A DNA stretch of 21,436 bases from Basidiobolus ranarum (taxonomy: Eukaryota > Basidiobolomycota > Basidiobolomycetes > Basidiobolales). Below the pieces are notes generated by a model. That model saw only the letters and a list, made by a program, of their open reading frames with translations, did not search any database and was not told the origin of the DNA. Positions 18,079-21,436 of the stretch are shown piece after piece. A program made the position numbers and the translations under genes. The stretch is taken from assembly GCA_040143965.1 (NCBI GenBank), contig JASJQH010007080.1, positions 1-21,436 on the forward strand. The letters are read 5' to 3'. Position 1 is the stretch's first letter. The number at the start of each line of letters is the position of its first letter.

Positions 18079-20130
18079 ACTTGATTCGGTGCTTTACACA
18101 AGTGAGCCAGCACGGAGGAGATTTGTCTATATTGGTGAATGGATATAGTGCTGTCCTTTATTTTTTTAAGCTCTTGCGTGCTAGACAAACACAAAAATTC
18201 TAGGAAAGTACCACGTAGAAAAAGAAAGCCCCGATTGTTCCAGGTAATTAACAAAATCAGGAGAATTGGAGTATACCAATCTTCTAAGAATGAGTGGAAG
18301 AGGAGTAAGGACAGCAACCTGACAGAGCGAATAAATGCTAGCTGATAAATAGCTCCCAATATGGCGGCGTAAAATTTCGAGGCAAAATGAGTTTACATTT
18401 TTAAAATTTAACATTTCCAACGAATTTCCATTTAGAAAAGGTAGCTGTTAATATTACCATAAAGATACCATGATGATTGGTTGCTTGAACTTGAATGTCT
18501 TCCGTTTCTTAATAGTACAGCCAATCTTTATCTGGAATTCAATTTTAGATAAAGTTTAGCAAATAAAGGGTAATAACAGACGAATGTAGATCTATATTTA
18601 AATAGATGGGACAGGCTCTGGCTCTACAAGGCAGCATTTCTTTCTCAGGTCTTTTCGTAAACTAATGGGGAATTTCGTTTTCTGTCTCCATGCTCATGTT
18701 AGAACATTCTATGAAACAGTTGCTACTTTTTGCAATATTTCGGCACTTCGGTTGTTGCACAGCTTTTGGCCACGAGCAGACCACATTGCTGAAGTCGAGA
18801 ATCCACTTATTATTATATCTTGAAGAGTTGGCCTTCGTCCAACCATCAAAGCACTGGTTTCAGGTGGCTTTGTGCGGTATTCATGCTTGGTATCACACAT
18901 AATATCTCAACTTCAAACATTTTATCAGAAATGTGTCATGCTAGAGACATGTACCACAGAGCTGTGGTGAGGGTGAAAGTGCAATTATGTTTTGAGGTTA
19001 GGACTATGAAATCATCCTTGAAGTTATCATCGTGCAAAATAGTACAGCGTGTTTGTAACACCTCTATGTCCGTAAAATAGTAGCCCAATCTAAGTCAAGG
19101 AACGAAAGATATTCCAGATACTGGTAGCCCAGTTTAAGAATTATGAGTTCTTTTACGAGATTCGAATACTCATTGCCAGAAACAAGCTGCTTATCACCCT
19201 CATCATAACCGTGATTTTTGGATAGAAATCTTCAATAGGGGCAGTGCGGTTTTATTGCGTTTAAAATAGTCTCTTGGCAGTGAAAAAGGAAAGTGAATGG
19301 TACCAATTTTTTAGGGGGTTTCCAATTATTGTTCGATATATTGGGATATCGACAGATTTATTTTAATGAATACTCCTTAAATACGACGTTGGTCTATTGA
19401 GAGCCTTGTACGCACAATAATAAATGTGTCTATAAAATGGCGAGAAATGAGGCTGCTTAAAGCTCCTCATCTCTAGCTACTCATAGGCCTTCAGAATATA
19501 TTGCATTTGTTCGTTATCTTATACAGTGTGAATGTTACAAATATTCTGATTGGAATTAAACCATATCGCTATATCGTGCTTTGGTATATGATTGAAATCA
19601 AAGTGAAATCGAATCTCTGTACCTCATCTAAAATACTCCCAACTTAATCAAGTCAACAATTGTTCAGCCATATATTTTAAATATCTCGTGATAATTTGAG
19701 ATTGTTTAGAGTATTATAAAAAAATATACAGCATGTTTGGTTGAATTGAACATACTACTTGTTGCGACATTAGTAGTAAGCCCCTAAATAGGGGAACATT
19801 TCGTTAGCATATTCAATGTGTATATACTCAATAATGAAGAACGATGACATTGTAACATCATCTTTGAATATATCTCAGGTATGTTGAAAAAGATTAAACG
19901 TTCTAAATTGTCCATACTCCACAAGTATTTCCAGCAAAAATATAATGTTCTTATAATGCAATCACTAATATCTAATACATTGTAAACTTGTCCACAAGTA
20001 TCTCTTTTCTATTCAATGCCTAAGCAAGTAAAGAAAAACTACTCTTTTATTCATCCAAAGCACATTAACTTGTTCTCAAATATCCATAACAGTTGAACAT
20101 GCATTGGCATATTCCTGTTTCTTTATTTAG
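18079..20130. other. Intergenic region, no gene recognised
   Basis: About 2 kb upstream of the membrane-protein gene. Its first few hundred bases should be that gene's promoter. Frames at 18690-19080 on both strands are short and match nothing I know. At 19447-19470 a near-perfect palindrome (ATGAGG/CCTCAT outside, GCTT/AAGC inside) lies just after a TATA-like TATAAAA at 19431-19437. No tRNA or mobile-element end is seen until the LTR at 20131. Confidence 0.4.
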
Positions 20131-20448
20131 TGTTGTAGGATCTTGACATAATGGGGGTAGACTTTGTATATTAGAGGCAACTTATGATAATATTTTTTGG
20201 TTACTTTATTCTTAAGAGAATATGGTGGACTTATATAGTTGAGAAGTAAATCAATTATTTGAGATAGTCAGAAGTTTGTGTAATAGGATTTAATAGTTAA
20301 GTGAGGATAATAAGACATACTTCTTATATAGATGTAGAGATATTCCTATTTTTAATATAGGGGCAGTAGATACGTTGTTTTCTGTTTCTGATATATATAT
20401 CATAACTAAAGTTAACTAAGATGTTGAATAAAGATTAATTATTCAACA
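20131..20448 (-). mobile_element. Solo LTR of a Ty1/copia-type retrotransposon, reverse orientation
   Basis: This 318-bp stretch is the reverse complement of the LTR at 20892-21209, of identical length and roughly 85-90% similar by eye. It begins TGTTGTAGGATCTTGACATA and ends TTATTCAACA. No internal element sequence is attached on either side, so it is a solo LTR left by recombination. I see no matching 5-bp target duplication at its flanks. The similarity to the other LTR suggests moderate age within the same family. Confidence 0.8.
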
Positions 20449-20518
20449 CCTTCCCTTAATTCTTATTCAGCAATATGCTTATATTCACTAATGCCTATGC
20501 CTGCTCTTTGTTAAAGTA

Positions 20519-20778
20519 ATTGGGAGCCTGTTGAAAGTGGTTTGGAGAATTAGAGAAATTGGTGGTTTTCACTTGTTGATTTATTCAGTAGAAAGTTGAC
20601 ATTTATAGTCTTGTCAAGATATAAACAAACTATCATGTAGAATGTGTTAGGGAAGGTCCCAGGAGCATGTGCACAAAGTTTGGGGCTTCCAGCACCAGTT
20701 TGAAAAAATCTATATATCAGAGAACTTCTAAGTTGGTCAAAAAAATTCCAAGTAAATTCCAATTGAGAATGATGGATA
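20519..20778 (+). repeat. Dispersed repeat, copy lacking its tail
   Basis: Begins TGTTAAAGTAATTGGGAGCC, like the copies at 3930 and 4638, and follows them to 'aattgagaatgatggat'. There the next copy begins directly, so roughly the last 90 bases of the unit are missing. Orientation is the same as in the left cluster, some 16 kb away. Its occurrence at both ends of the window shows this is an interspersed family. Confidence 0.65.
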
Positions 20779-20891
20779 TGTTAGAGTATTTGGGAGCCTG
20801 TTGGAAGTGGTTTGGAGAATTAGAGGAATAGGTGGTTTTCACTTATTGATTTATTGAGTAGAAAGTTGACATTTATAGTTTTGTCAAGATG
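20779..20891 (+). repeat. Dispersed repeat, head fragment interrupted by the LTR element
   Basis: Begins TGTTAGAGTATTTGGGAGCC and runs to 'ttttgtcaagatg', where the copia LTR starts. In the intact copy at 3930 the same point continues 'taagcaaa'. The LTR element therefore inserted inside this copy and is the younger of the two. Confidence 0.65.
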
Positions 20892-21209
20892 TGTTGGATA
20901 ATTAATCTTTATTCAACATCATAGTTAACTTTAGTTATGATACATATATCAGAAACAGAAATTAACATATCTATAGCCCCTATATTCTAAATAGGAATAT
21001 CTCTATATCAATATAACAAGTATGTCTTATTACCCCCACTTATCTACTATATCTTATTACACAAACTCCTGAATATCTCAAACAATTGATTTACTTTTCT
21101 AGTATATAAGTCACCATATACTCTTAAGAATAAACTAACTAAAAACACACTATCATAAGTTGCTTCTAATACACAAAGTCTACCCCCATTATGTCAAGAT
21201 CCTCCAACA
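20892..21209 (+). mobile_element. 5' LTR of a Ty1/copia-type retrotransposon
   Basis: A 318-bp LTR bounded by perfect 7-bp inverted ends, TGTTGGA and TCCAACA. A TGG-containing primer-binding-like site (TGGTAGCAG, resembling the initiator-Met tRNA type) follows directly at 21210. A hairpin-forming pair (about 10-bp arms TGTTGGATAA / TTATTCAACA) lies at its left end. The element inserted in a dispersed repeat copy. Its 3' LTR lies outside the window. Confidence 0.8.
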
Positions 21210-21436
21210 TGGTAGCAGTAAGTGAATTAGAGTTTTCTTCCCAAAAGGAGATTACTAATATTGCAACATTCAATGGGGAAGATTTCCATGAATGAAAATT
21301 CAAGATGCAACTTGTGCTTGAAGGGAAACATGTCTGGGAAGTAGTTTAACCAGATGAAGAAGAAGAAACTTCTGAGGAAGAAAGTACAGATTCTGATACT
21401 GAAACAAAGAAGCCAACATGTAAAGAAGCCAGGGTA
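21209..21436 (+). mobile_element. Start of copia-type gag region, decayed, runs off window
   Basis: Directly after the LTR the sequence encodes gag-like residues, including TNIATFNGEDFHE and FKMQLVLEGKHVWEVV, which match the N-terminal gag pattern of Ty1/copia elements (F.G..F..WK..M...L....VW.V). An acidic stretch (DEEEEETSEEESTDSDTE) follows. The copy is a broken fossil, with about two interruptions in the part visible. Its pol region would lie beyond the window edge. Confidence 0.7.

Noticed and set aside
18709-19080. Short frames on both strands that might be a decayed transposase or gene
   Set aside because: No recognisable motif; the strands compete and neither shows splice links or an ATG context with a promoter.

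Overview
The window looks like nuclear DNA of a fungus, most likely an early-diverging filamentous lineage such as Mucoromycota. It is AT-rich. Its genes are split by very short introns (55-127 bp, GT..AG, mostly gtaag/gtatg donors). The gene set includes fungal families: a DUF2408 protein, a Pho80/PCL-type cyclin, an ECM4-type glutathionyl-hydroquinone reductase and a fungal-style concentrative nucleoside transporter. The phylum is an inference; fungus is fairly secure.

Layout. 3-134 (+) is the 3' end of a concentrative nucleoside transporter. 135-3370 is a gene-poor stretch in which I recognise nothing. 3372-4963 is a block of repeats: a 45-bp inverted repeat bounding about 0.9 kb, with copies of a roughly 330-345 bp dispersed repeat in and around it. 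5150-5872 (-) is an acyl-CoA thioesterase 13-like hotdog protein in 4 exons. A possible 26-residue membrane micropeptide starts divergently from it at 6095. 6641-8277 (-) is a DUF2408 protein in 5 exons with three copies of the family motif. 8278-10860 has no convincing gene but holds a CRE-like paired site and two TATA-like sites. 10958-11872 (+) is a PCL-type cyclin in 2 exons. It converges on 12330-13643 (-), a cysteine-rich, probably nuclear protein of unknown family in 3 exons. 14478-15668 (-) is the ECM4-type reductase in 3 exons, with an N-terminal extension that looks like a mitochondrial presequence. 17096-18078 (-) is a type I single-pass membrane protein in 3 exons. From about 20130 to the end the DNA is transposon-derived: a solo Ty1/copia-type LTR in reverse orientation, two more pieces of the dispersed repeat, and the 5' LTR plus start of gag of a decayed copia element that runs off the window.

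The genes do not form an evident pathway. They look like independent housekeeping and regulatory genes (nucleoside uptake, acyl-CoA hydrolysis, CDK cyclin, quinone/glutathione detoxification, cell-surface protein) set among repeat-rich intergenic DNA. The least understood items are the cysteine-rich protein, the membrane protein with its patterned cytoplasmic tail, the DUF2408 repeat protein, the possible micropeptide and the unnamed dispersed repeat family. I saw no tRNA, rRNA or CRISPR array.
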